The notes beneath the pieces are model-generated. The model had not been told where the DNA came from. It was given only the letters and a program-made list of their open reading frames with translations, and searched no databases. Positions 1 to 10,600 of a DNA stretch of 64,000 nucleotides are shown one piece after another; the stretch's first letter is position 1, and every line of letters starts with the position of its first letter. The position numbers and the translations under genes are program-made. Source of the DNA: Lindgomyces ingoldianus (Eukaryota > Ascomycota > Dothideomycetes > Pleosporales > Lindgomycetaceae); assembly GCF_010093535.1 (NCBI RefSeq), contig NW_022985170.1, forward strand, positions 132,990 to 196,989. Direction: 5' to 3'.

Positions 1-1
1 G

Positions 2-2013
2 CGGAAAGAAGCTCAATGGGGAAGCGACTTAAGTCCGGGGGCGGTGACCATGGTCCATACTAAATTAGAGCTTGTTGTTGGGAATGTTTCAGAGGAACTG
101 GACCTTCTTCTCCAGTCGTTGGAAGGTACAAAAAATCTGAACTTTCAACACGTTAGGACATCTACGGGCCTGCGTGGCAACCCTGAATATCCCCACAAGA
201 GCCCTGAAGAAATAGTGACCGAATATCTCACCAAAGTCTTTGAGTATTTGGAGAAGGTGGTGAAAGACTTCTCGGAAGTGCTCCGAAGAACTATATCTAC
301 CGATATTGTAATCACGGTACCAACAGTAAAGCTATCCCTTGCCAATATTGGTTAAAGTTTTTTTTTTTTTTTAACTAACTCATTACCAAGGAATGGTATG
401 AATCATACAGAGCCATGAATGCTACTTATCGCGCAGCAACAAAAGCAGGCTTCAGCGAACGCTCTTTCCCTAGGTTACAAGACGTGTTATTTGTCACAGA
501 GGCCGAAGCTGCGGCTTTCTACGCTGTAAGGTATTTGAGGGATACTCAGGGGCCAGATTTCCTCAAGGTGAGAGACTAGGGCTAGGATTCATTACTGGTT
601 GCTAAAGACCTCACAGGAGAACGCTTGCTTTGTCCTATGTGACGCCGGTGGAGGGACCGTGGTACGTACTGCACATGCCCCACGGTCCGTGTCATTGCAA
701 CATAACTAACCATCTATTTTTCACCCTCCATAGGATGTGGTGTCGTATGAAGTCAAGCAGCTAGAACCCCTTCAGCTCGCACAGATTGGGTACCCCACTG
801 GCCGTAAATGCGGATCAATATTCATCAACTTGGAATTTAAGAAATGGCTAAGGGAACTTATTGGAGACAAACACTATCAAAAACTGGATCCGCACATGGA
901 GATGAGCAAAATTACTTCACATGCCGTGGAAGGCCGAGCGCTACGAGAACTCATGAAAAATTTCAATGCACAGAAAGAAGTATTCACCAAGAATTACGGT
1001 CGATCCATATCCATGGACTTACCAGCGCCGCTTGAAAACCTTGACATACCCGGAAAAGTCAACCATGGGGAAATCACGATTAGTTGGTAAAGATGCTCGA
1101 ACCAACAAAGTTCGTCCGTAGCTAACATGCATTTAGTACTAAGATGGAACAGTTTTTTGATGTTTGCGTGGATCAAGTTGTGGACTTGATCACAGGTCAC
1201 ATGTACCATATTGAACAAGATGGTGGACGCCCCAAGGTAAGATTTCAAAGATGCCTCTCGTATATAGTTACAGCCTCAGTAGCTGATTATGTTATCAGAA
1301 CGTGTTTCTTGTGGGAGGTTTTGGTAGATCTCCTTACCTTCGGGAAGAAATCAAAGCAACTCTTGAAACTTGGGACGTCAACCTGCCAGATCTCGCAACC
1401 TCTTGGACAGCAGTTGTTCGAGGTGCCGTACTCTGTGGCATCGAGAAGTCTGATACACAAAACTTACTTCATGCAAGCTCTTGTCGTCACCATTACGGCA
1501 TAAGTGTGAATCAACCCTTCTCCGCAGCCTACTTTTCTGAGAGCGATCGGGTGGTTTCTCCTGAGAACAATATTGCATACGCGCAAGCACAAATGATTTG
1601 GATGCTGAAAAAAGGAGATCTCGTGCTTTCTAATAAGCCGAGAGCAGCAGAGCAGAGCCTGACAGTGTCGTTCTCGAAGACAGACGACCGAAAGGGCAAA
1701 GTCACTATATACCGCTACTCAGAAAAAGACCCACCAGAGAGGCTAGGAAACGGCAGAAAAGGTAAGCGAGCGGTTGCGGAAGAATTCTATATCACACTGA
1801 CTTCTTGAAGAGCTTACTACGGCTTGTGTGTTAACATACGATTTGTCAGATATTCCTTTGGAAGAGTTTGATCTTGTTCACAACAATCAGAAGAAATTAG
1901 AGACATATAATGCGGAGTTGAGAGTGTCAATGTCCTTGAACGGGAGTAATCTGAAGGCTTCTATTTGGTGGCGGAACAAGGAGCTGGCGACGGATGACAA
2001 TATCATGTACTAG
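2..2013 (+). CDS. Hsp70-like actin-type ATPase, 5' end outside the window
   Basis: Partial gene; the reading frame is open from base 2. Exons read by hand: 2-325, 391-567, 617-661, 734-1086, 1137-1236, 1299-1761 and 1850-2013, each intron with GT..AG ends. The product has the layout of the divergent fungal Hsp70-like proteins, an actin-fold nucleotide-binding domain without a canonical substrate-binding domain. Seen: DIVITVP in exon 1, CDAGGGTVD (phosphate-2 loop) across the exon 3/4 join, and FLVGGFGRSPYL (adenosine loop) in exon 6. Family knowledge: these proteins are common and expanded in filamentous fungi, and most lack a proven role, so I assign none. The C-terminal 90 residues are beta-rich and end in a TAG stop. 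The exon 4/5 donor at 1087 is the least certain join. Confidence 0.85.
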
Positions 2014-2648
2014 TTTGGTTGTTCAACCGCTCTGTGAACAATATCTTCACTTTTAGGCATCGCCTTACTACTGACGACAATATATTGAACTAGGTTCTTC
2101 AATCTATGATTTTCAGTTCTTTTAGCAATATTTATGTATCATGGAGTAGAACTTGCACGCTGAGTGTAACTTGAATGATTTGACAAGCCTTCACAAATAA
2201 AATCCACCATATAGAGATTTCTAATAAAGATTTCGGTGGCTGAGGTCGTTGAACGCTAAATATGTAGGCATTATGGGTGATAACTGCGCGTGGGGGAGGA
2301 GGTTGCAGGGCGTCACAGGTGACTTCCAATTGTACTAGGCTGCAAGGCAAAATGCAGTCTTTGCATTCCAATTATAGCGACTACTGCAGATCACTCGGCA
2401 GATAGGTAGAATCCACGCGAAGGCAATGCCACGCTATGAAGGCGCAGTACGTGTTGCATTGAGCCCACGTTTAGGACCACGGCTCCAGCCTAGCTTGTGA
2501 TATATGGGGCTCTAACTCCACCATTGAGAAGCTAGGACTTAGCTACTCTGGTGTCGTGCTTTGAGTGCATAATTTTTTATTATATAATTTTCACGTTGCT
2601 CTAAACTCACGCACTACTCGCGCTGTCAAAAGCACTCAACTCCCTACC
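2014..2648. other. Intergenic region, no gene seen
   Basis: Between the Hsp70-like stop and the next ATG. Only short frames with no family resemblance occur on either strand. It should hold the 3' UTR of the first gene and the promoter of the lectin-like gene. Confidence 0.6.
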
Positions 2649-3407
2649 ATGCCGACCATCGAAACATCTACACACTACACCCTCACCAATGCCCTTCTCG
2701 GCCCCTCAAGAGCCCTAGCATCCGCCTCAAACAACGACTCTATAATCATTGTAGACGTCAGCACCCGCTCCGACTCGTACGACCAACAATGGTACTTTAC
2801 CGAAACTAACAACTCAAACCGGTACCGGCTGCACACGGTTCAAAAGGGAGATTTCCACGCTGTCGACGTCTTCAGCTACACGGGCAAGAATAGTCTCGAT
2901 GTACATTTTTTTAGTACCGGGAATTACACGGGACAGTATTGGCAGATTGATGAGTGGGATGGTGGGAGTAAGAGGATCAGTAATGATTTCACTGGCCCGG
3001 ATATTCATCTTGGTGTTTTGAATGATACGCTAGAGGTTAAGCTTGCGGGTGGGGATAATCCGGGACAGCATTGGATGCTGAATCGGTTTGGTGCGATGTC
3101 GACAGCCTCGTCTTCTACCACACCTACCGCGGTGGCAACTACTCTCGTTACAGCTACTACTACAATTACTGCGAAGCCAAGCATATGCACATCCACAGGG
3201 TCTCTATGTACATCAACAGCAGCTCCTACTGCTTCGCCTAGTAAGACACTCGCCAAAGGCACGCTCGCGGGCGTCGTTGTCGGTGTGGTGGCCGGTGCAA
3301 TTCTACTCGCCATAATTGTGCATCTCCTTTGGTCAAAACGAAAGGCAAATTACGAACCAGTAAATCTGCCCAATCCAAGCCAACCGATGGTTCCCCTTGA
3401 TAATTAA
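2649..3407 (+). CDS. Ricin-B-lectin-like beta-trefoil protein with C-terminal membrane anchor
   Basis: Single exon, 252 aa from the ATG at 2649; an upstream frame extension would add 28 residues from another ATG at 2565 but looks like leader sequence. Residues 1-150 contain three Q-x-W motifs (QQW, QYW, QHW) spaced about 45-60 residues apart, the signature of a ricin-type beta-trefoil. This is a carbohydrate-binding fold; no toxin catalytic domain is present. A Ser/Thr/Ala-rich linker follows (about 152-200), then a Gly/Ala/Val/Ile transmembrane helix (about 206-229), a basic stop-transfer (SKRK) and a tail of about 20 residues. No N-terminal signal peptide is visible, so the lectin domain would need the single helix to act as a signal anchor. 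Function unknown; a surface or vacuolar glycan-binding role is only inference. Confidence 0.7.
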   Translation: MPTIETSTHYTLTNALLGPSRALASASNNDSIIIVDVSTRSDSYDQQWYFTETNNSNRYRLHTVQKGDFHAVDVFSYTGKNSLDVHFFSTGNYTGQYWQIDEWDGGSKRISNDFTGPDIHLGVLNDTLEVKLAGGDNPGQHWMLNRFGAMSTASSSTTPTAVATTLVTATTTITAKPSICTSTGSLCTSTAAPTASPSKTLAKGTLAGVVVGVVAGAILLAIIVHLLWSKRKANYEPVNLPNPSQPMVPLDN

Positions 3408-4774
3408 TATCTTTTTTACCTATTCATACCGCGAGGAAGGTGACTAGCAATGGCAGGGTTGGGAGGCGATTTCCACATCATCTAGCAATGGACTCGTTCG
3501 AGAAGCATAAAGGTTATCAAGAAAGTTATAAAGGGGCATAGATACTAAGCTTTTGTACAGCTAGGTACAGTGCAATAATCTTTAATAAAGCTTATGCTTC
3601 TACCTGTTTCAGCCACCCTTAAAGTTCCGACGGCTTCCGCATCAAGATCGAAATAATTTACTCGGTGCTATCAAACTTCCGTCATCAATATGTCATGATA
3701 GCAAACTTGAGGTCTAACAGCAAGTTGTACCAACTCTAGAGCCTGCATCTAAACGAACCACACATTGTTAGCTAAGACCAAGGGAGAAGGGTGTTTAGAG
3801 AATCTAGGCGGACAAAGTAGCTGGTGTGTCACGAAACTAACGGCATTCCTGGAGCAATTCGGAGGGAGACGTGGTACATTTGGACTCGCGAAAAACACCA
3901 CCTTTCCATATTTACAATTAAAGAATGACAGCAGCAACGAGACAAATAACAGTAAGCAAAGACGAGCTTACACGTATCGATAGATGGTAACATCATTCCG
4001 TCTCAGGCAGCTTTGCGCTCCCCTTTTCGATATGGCTAGGTAGCTATAAAGGGTGGTGCTGCTGGACGTTCGCGATGCATGGCATGTGGGCTATTTTGTA
4101 GTCGATGAATTTAACGTATTCCTAGCTAGAAAAACCATACCATTTTCTGAGATCAAAGCGCGGATATAACGATGGGTGCACTGTAGCACCTCGTTTGTCC
4201 CCGTAAAAGTCTGCATAGTGTTGAGCATGCTGTGGGCTTTGTGTATAGTCTCCACGGTGGATAATTGTCAGAATGGCTCCTTTCTTCCCTTCTTGGAAGG
4301 CTGGACCAGGAGGGTTACTGTCACGAGGGATTCAGTAGATTACCCCATGAGCACACTAATGGCAAAGAAGAAGAGTATGTCGTCGTTAATAGAGTCCTTC
4401 AATCCTGTTGCCGGATTCAAGGAAGCGGCTGATAGAATAGTCCCTATTTCGTGCCAGTCAATCAAACTCTAATCATCAGTAGTACAAGGGAAGCACGCGA
4501 TGCGAGCTCAAATTCACAGTGACGAACTAATTCTTGATTGGAAACCAAACTCCTCGGGTATTTCGAACATACTCGTCTATCCCTTGATGCCAAATCCCCA
4601 ACATGGTATACCAAAAACTGAAATCGCGGAACCTGTAGCTAAAGTCGGATGCTAACACTCTCGCTTTAGTCCTTTCGAGCGCCTAAATCAAAATCAGTCG
4701 TGGGAAGTTTTCCTAGGCGCAATCGGTAAGCGACGAAGCCACAGCGTGTGATGCAGCGACACGATTGCCCTCTA
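3408..4774. other. Intergenic region between convergent genes
   Basis: Convergent 3' ends of the lectin-like gene and the PER1 gene. Short ORFs here (up to 98 codons) start at non-ATG codons or lack any family resemblance. No RNA gene or repeat recognised. Confidence 0.55.
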
Positions 4775-5909
4775 CTAAGCCTTGAGTCTCGTACCTGCAA
4801 GGTCCTCCTGCGCGTCTTTGACGAGGAAACTGTGGTGGGTTAGTTTGTCTCCGTGCGGGATGGGAGGAGGAAGAGCTGACTTGTACCACCAAATTGTCGG
4901 GCCGACTGTCCCAAGATGCCAGAGGCTATGCGCATCGATCATTCCTTTCCAGGGCGGGAAGTCCAATAACTCTAGGCCCATTGCCATGATCAGCCAAGCG
5001 ACAATGAGACCAGGCCACGCAGCCCATGTTCGACCGACTTTTTGGTATTGCATGTAACTGAATCCGCTCCACAACAGGTTCTGGAGGATACCAACGGTAA
5101 CATTAGCAGCCATGTTGTAGGTGTAGTCCCAAGACCAGAGTGTGAGGTAGAGGACATGCAGCGTGTACAAAAGGATGCACAGGGCCGTCCAGAGGCGCAA
5201 TATCGATTGCTTCATGGGGACCTTCTTATCAAGACGAAACACGCGAATCGGGGCAAAGTAGAGGCCGTACAGCACGCTAGCTCCTGCTGCAAAGTAGTCC
5301 AACTTCTCCGTCAGCGGGAAGTCCCTGGTATGAAAAACCATGCTGAAGATCCAGCTCGCCAGCCCAAGGTATCCAAACATCATGTAGTATTTACGGAGAG
5401 GGTAGGAGGCGGGGATCCTGTCGCGGATCCGACTGATGCCCCAGTCGTGCGCTAGGAAGTTGAAGAGGGAGAAGATGACGCTGAAGGGCTCTTGCATGCC
5501 CATAAATCGGTAGAAGGGCCATTTCCCGTGGAATTGGTAGACAGGCTGCATGTATGGAGGATCACGAGCCAGTCTTTTGTCCGTGACGACATGTTGGCAG
5601 GTGTAGTCGCATTCAGAAGGGCAATCCCAGAAGAGGATGCGACGGTGGAGAGCTGGGTGTCCGTTAGCATTCAACAGAACTACAAGCATGGAGAAGATTC
5701 GTACGGATTGGGGTAGGATTCTCAAGGCAGTTTGCAGTTTTACAGACCTAAATCGAAGTTAGCGATGTTTTCCCAGCAGCATTCTAGCTGTATACCTGTA
5801 CACAGTCTTTGAAGTCTGGCAGTCTATCACCAAGCGAAGCGTGGACGACTCGGCCTAGCAAGCAAACGAGGGCAGTGATGTGCCATATTGAAGGCTGGCG
5901 TAGTCTCAT
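4775..5909 (-). CDS. PER1: PER1/PGAP3-family GPI-phospholipase for GPI-anchor lipid remodelling
   Basis: Three exons on the minus strand: 5909-5796, 5747-5705 and 5652-4775, giving 344 aa. Exon 1 encodes a signal peptide (hydrophobic ITALVCLLG) followed by SLGDRLPDFKDCV; after the second join the sequence reads IPLHRRILFWDCPSECDYTCQ, the Cys-rich luminal motif of the family. About seven hydrophobic helices follow, with the conserved histidines of a CREST-type hydrolase: HDWG, FHTRDFPLTEKLDY and DAHSLWHLGT. Family knowledge: Per1/PGAP3 removes the sn-2 acyl chain of GPI-anchored proteins in the ER/Golgi. The second intron (5704-5653) has a clear TGCTAACGG branch site; without it the frame appears to begin at an internal TTG, so an automated call would lose the signal peptide. 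Confidence 0.92.
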
Positions 5910-6149
5910 GGTGCTGAGCGAGTTAGAGTGACCGGCCCCATGAGGTAGACGGGTGTAACATTTTTGGTGAGGCGCGTCGACTCCTGGTCATTCCAAGAGT
6001 CGGGCTTGGCGGTCGAGGATTCCTGCCAAGAATCCAACAAACCGGCAAAAAATTCCTCACATCTTCCCAACAATGCAATTGACAGGCCAAAAACCAGCCA
6101 GAGCAGAGTGCAATGAACAAAAAGAAATTGGAGAAAATCATCTCCCAAG

Positions 6150-6158
6150 AAAAAAAAA
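6150..6158 (-). terminator. Pol III oligo-T terminator of the tRNA-Ala gene
   Basis: Nine consecutive T residues on the minus strand begin two bases after the tRNA 3' end, the expected RNA polymerase III stop signal. Confidence 0.8.
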
Positions 6159-6159
6159 G

Positions 6160-6239
6160 TGGACAGGCAGGAGATCGAATCCTGGACCTTCCGCATGCAA
6201 GCATGCAAAGCGGACGCTCTACCACTGAGCTACATGCCC
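6160..6239 (-). tRNA. tRNA-Ala(UGC) with an 8-nt intron or insertion
   Basis: Reading the minus strand from 6239: acceptor GGGCATG, D arm GCTC-AGTGGTA-GAGC, anticodon stem TCCGC/GCGGA, loop TTTGCA..T with anticodon TGC, variable AGGTC, T arm CAGGA-TTCGATC-TCCTG, acceptor CCTGTCC, discriminator A (acceptor pairing has one G-U and one T-C mismatch). Between anticodon stem halves there are 15 nt rather than 7. The extra 8 nt fit a canonical 37/38 intron (TGCTTGCA), but are also an exact tandem duplication of TTGCATGC. A run of T (minus strand, 6158-6150) directly downstream is a good Pol III terminator. A/B box sequences are intact. Confidence 0.88.
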
Positions 6240-6644
6240 TGGAAGATGGTATATTGGTTTGGCTGAAATATAAAATTTATATACTAGAGCTAAGATATTC
6301 CAATAAACAAAGACTTTGAAGAGCAGTAAGCTAGGACTATTTTTCGGTAATCTTTGCCGACACATCCGTAAGTGTGAACGGTGATGCCTGTTCCTACCTA
6401 GCGCCAAGGTGCTAGTCACAGGATGCTGAAAATAATAGCTGGTCCATCCCGAGCTCTCTCTTCAAGTCTCACTCGAAAACCCAACCAATCAGAAAGCCTC
6501 TTACACCAACGGCATCCAACACCAACACTCAAAACGCCGCTTACGGACTTAATTGCAGCGTCCACCTCCCTTAAAGAGGGCTGTACCATCCCTGAACCGC
6601 AGAGCAGATTTTTGACTGTCGATTCCTATCTCTCTCAATTCACC
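6240..6644. other. Short intergenic region, divergent tRNA / DUF7704-like promoter
   Basis: No gene seen. It lies upstream of both the tRNA (minus) and the DUF7704-like gene (plus). Pyrimidine-rich and CAAC-rich stretches near 6600-6640 resemble a fungal 5' leader ending in CACC-ATG. Confidence 0.5.
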
Positions 6645-7328
6645 ATGGCTCTCGGAACTGTTCTCCCGACTTGGCCGGCCCTAGTGTTCACCTATCTGGA
6701 GCCTGTAGCGCTGTAAGTTCATCGGGTCTGTTTCACACGTCGAGAAACAGTCTCTTTTTTTTTTAGTACGCTGTTGCGTTTCGCTTTACATAAACGCGCA
6801 AACTGCGGTCAACCAACTATGATTGTTTCATTTCATTCGCTTAAGTTCCGTCTGAGCTGTACCTCGAAATATATACATCTCAATCCCTCCACCTATTCCT
6901 CTTCACCCCCAACTAACCCACTGACCCATAGAATTATGGGCTGGCACTCAGCCACCTTTGACCCTCAATCCTTCGTCCTCAAGCAAGTCCCCACCACCAC
7001 CCCCTCATCTCTCACACCCGTCTCCGCCTCCGCCCTCTGCCTCTCTTACGCCGCTGGCAACGTCTACCTCCTTCTCGGCCTCATTGCCATCCTCTGCACC
7101 GCCATTACCCACGAAGCCCGTGTTGCAAAGTACTATCTGTTCTTCGTTGCGCTGGGCGACCTGGGACATATATATGCAAGCTACCGGGCCATGGGACCCG
7201 AGATATTCTGGGACTTCTCAGGGTATAATGATATGATGTGGGGGAATATTGGTGGCAGTGCGTTTTTGCACGTTAATCGGTTGGCTACGATTCTGGGGGT
7301 TTTCGGGAGGTTAGGTCCAAGGGCTTGA
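6645..7328 (+). CDS. DUF7704-like small integral membrane protein
   Basis: Two exons, 6645-6712 and 6932-7328, joined across a 219-nt intron with GTAAGT donor and ACTAAC branch site; 154 aa. The product begins MALGTVLPTWPALVFTYLEPVALIMGW, then a loop with HSATFDPQSF, and at least three hydrophobic helices (about residues 54-80, 88-105 and 125-145). This matches the fungal families annotated only as DUF7704-domain membrane proteins; no biochemical role is known to me. The start is supported by a CACC-ATG context. The intron is longer than most in this window, so an extra small exon inside it cannot be excluded. It is convergent with the NRPS gene, whose stop lies about 360 bp away. Confidence 0.75.
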
Positions 7329-7685
7329 GGTAGGTTACTGATGGTTTGTGCATATGAGGAGTCATCCATTGGGTGGCTCGTACATGGCACATTAAACGAC
7401 TGTCGTTGTATACATCTGCAAGGGAATCGAAATACATGTAACGCCACTAAGGAATGGTACCTAGAGTTCCACAGCTCTCTAATCCCCAGAGCAATTCACA
7501 ATAGCCCCATAACCCCTTCTCAACCAAACAGTGTTAAGAGATGATTTTATTTCAATAACATAAATGAACCCGATAGAATCAAGCACACCCCAATATTCTA
7601 CCAGTCCACAGAAACCACCAAACGTGAAAAAAAAAATGAAATGACCGGGTAAGCTATCTCCGTAGGAAGTCCTATGAAAGAAAAT
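7329..7685. other. 3' intergenic region between convergent genes
   Basis: No gene seen. Holds the 3' ends of the DUF7704-like gene (plus) and of the NRPS gene (minus); includes a short oligo-A run near 7628. Confidence 0.55.
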
Positions 7686-10600
7686 TCACTCCAAGCCTTC
7701 CAACTCGCTCCTCAAATCTCGTATCAATTTCTCTCCCTCTTCAAGCCCAATCATGCCCACAGGCGCAAAAACACCAACATTGAGAGCGCCATTTCGAATT
7801 GTCGCTTCGATATCAAGAGCATGCTGTAGACTCATTAGCATACAATTTCTCAAATAATCTGACGAGGTGTAGCTTACCAAATACGCCTTTTGAACATGCC
7901 CATCCACCAACCACCCCGGCCCATCAGGCCCTCTTCCCTTCATCTCTACAACTTTACTGACATTCTCTTCCCACTCTCCAACTACGCGAATCTTGGTTCC
8001 ATACTCTCTGTCCTTGTCCTTCTCACTTTCAGGCAATTTCAAGAAATTCACAAAAGTGTCCACCTTGACCCCCGTCCACTCTCTCACCTCCCACAACCCG
8101 ACCCCCGCGTTCTCAACCATGCTGATCTCTTGAATATCATACTGAATTTGCGCCGCTGTGTCCCACACTTCCATCTCTAACGGTTTTGAAACGCGCAGAG
8201 CAACAAGATTGACTGTTGGAATCGCTGATTGTGCGAGAGTGGGAATACTTGGATGTGAGCGATTTGCAAGATAAATTCCGATTACCACGTCTCTGTCGCT
8301 GGGTGTGGGAACGAGGGAAGCGTAGAGCCTAGCGTAGATTGCGAAGAAGACGGATTGTGTGGAGAGACCATGTTGTCTAGCCAGTGAGTCCAATCTCGTG
8401 GCGGGGAGGAGTTGGCGCTTAAAGATTTCGATTTTGCTAGTTGATGGGGTGAAAGGTTGAGGAAGTAAGGGCTGCTGTTGTGCTATGCCATAAAGGTAGT
8501 TCGACCAGAATGCTTTGCGCTTTGGCATGGACGAGGATATGAAGCTGGAAGCAAGGAACTTGCTGAAAACCTTGGTGACGGGGGAGAGCGTGGAGGAGAC
8601 ACCGTTAGAGAGATCCTGAAGTTGCTGCATAAGAATAGGAAGGCTAGCGCCGTCATAGAGCGCGTGGTGGATCTTCAGCGTCAGGTTCCAGCCCATAGAC
8701 GATTCTGAGACGAAGAGATGAGCGTAGGGTTGCACTAATGAACGTTCATGTATTTCCTGCGAAACGCTCTCCCCATCCACGCGAGACAAGTCATGGACGG
8801 CTGTTTCAGCGCTATGAAGTACGGCTTGCACGTACGGAACCCGGCTGTCCTTGGTAGCTACGAAGCAGGCTCGGAGAACTGGATTTGCTGCAACCAGCGC
8901 TTCCCAGGCCTTCTGAAGTGACTGAAAAGTGATAGAGCCCGCGAGCTTGTACGAAAACTCTGGGTAGAAGATCGTCTTGTTTGAGTTTATCCAGACGGAA
9001 AGCATATAAATTTGTCCTGCAGATGCGGGGAGAAGCTGCTCTACATTCTGTTCTTCCATACCGGCTTGTCGAAGAATAGCTGCTTGCTCAATGTGGCCTA
9101 AAGCACTCTCAAGCAATGCTTCGGCGTCATGGGCATCCTCATCAGATGCTGGTGTTCGCTCATCGGCAAGTTGAGCCATGTTCTCCACGGTGGCGGCCTT
9201 TAGCATTTCGCCAACACTGAGAATAACAGAGCGCTTGCGTAAGAGAGAGGAGACTTTAATAGCGCTTATTGAATCCAGTCCAAGGTGAAAGATGGTCATC
9301 CCTTCTGTGATCTCTTCTTCTGGGATCTTAGATACGAACGCCATAACTTCGCGAATTATCCTTGCGGTGGGAGACTCCAACAGACTTTGGCTATGGTCTT
9401 CGTTTTTAGGCGAATTACTTTCGGCATCTTGGTGCTGTTCCTCTTGAAACCCCGGGAGCCCGCATATTGATGTTCCAGCTGGAGTGAAGTCGATGGTGGG
9501 AGCACCAGGATGTTCCAGCAAAGCCTTTAGAACTGTATCTAGTCTCTTTAATAAACCTTCAGCCCCAGTGTGATCGAACACATCCTCTTTGACCGCACAT
9601 CTCCATATAAGTTCATCATCCACTACCTCCATTTCCACACAAACAGGGTACTCGACACCACTTTGGCCTTCTACACTCTCGTATAACTGAGGAGTATTCT
9701 CATCCCGATCCTCTAGTCTCTTCTGGTAGATAAACAAGCTCTCAAACAGAGACCCTTGTGCCCCAGCTATTGCTTGTGCCTTGCGTAACGGGAAATGCTG
9801 CCACTGTTTGACTCCCATGAAATTTTCCTGCACGTATCGCAGCATCTCCAGGCGTGTTCCGTGAAGAATTGTTCGAATAGCGACGGTGTTCATCGTAGGG
9901 AAGAGGATCTCAGACATGTTGTCGTTGTCACGACCTGAGAGCACGGAGCCGAAAATGACGTCGAGAGACTGGATATAGGAAGCAAGGACCAGTGCGTAAA
10001 TTGTCTGACCGACAGTTTGAAGGGTTATGTTGTAACGCTTCGCAAAAGATGCGATGCTCTCCAAATCTGTTTTGCTTGTCTGTTCCATTCGACATACACG
10101 TTGATGATCTGGAGTCTTCATGCCCGGCCGGCGTGGAAGGAGGCTTGGTTTAGCTTCTGATAGATGATCCCGCCAGAATGCCGCAGCGTCTGAACCGGTC
10201 GCTGTCAAGATTTCCTGGAGAGCAGAGTCGTAACTTGGCCGAGAGGAGAACTGGCCAAAGTAGGAACGACGAACATCAGAATGGAGAAGACCAAGGGACC
10301 AGCCGTCATAGAGTGCATGAGACACTGAGAGTACAAGATACCTTTGGTCTCCAGAATCGATCCGATGGATGTGGAACAAGGGACCCGGTTGACTTGCCTT
10401 TACTGCCTTTCTGCGGATTGATTCGAATATCCCCAAGAAGTTAGGTTTCCCTTCCACCTTCAAATTCTGCCAAAAGGCATGAGGGACTCGATGTACGACC
10501 TGCGCAAAGGAGAAATCGATGTTTGGATCATCGACTCCAATGAATGATGTTCTCAGAATAGGCGAATTTTCAACTAGTTTGGTCCACGCAGCTTTTAGCT

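Noticed and set aside
4176..4472. 98-codon ORF with hydrophobic start
   Set aside because: Begins at GTG, not ATG, and no splice model or family supports it.
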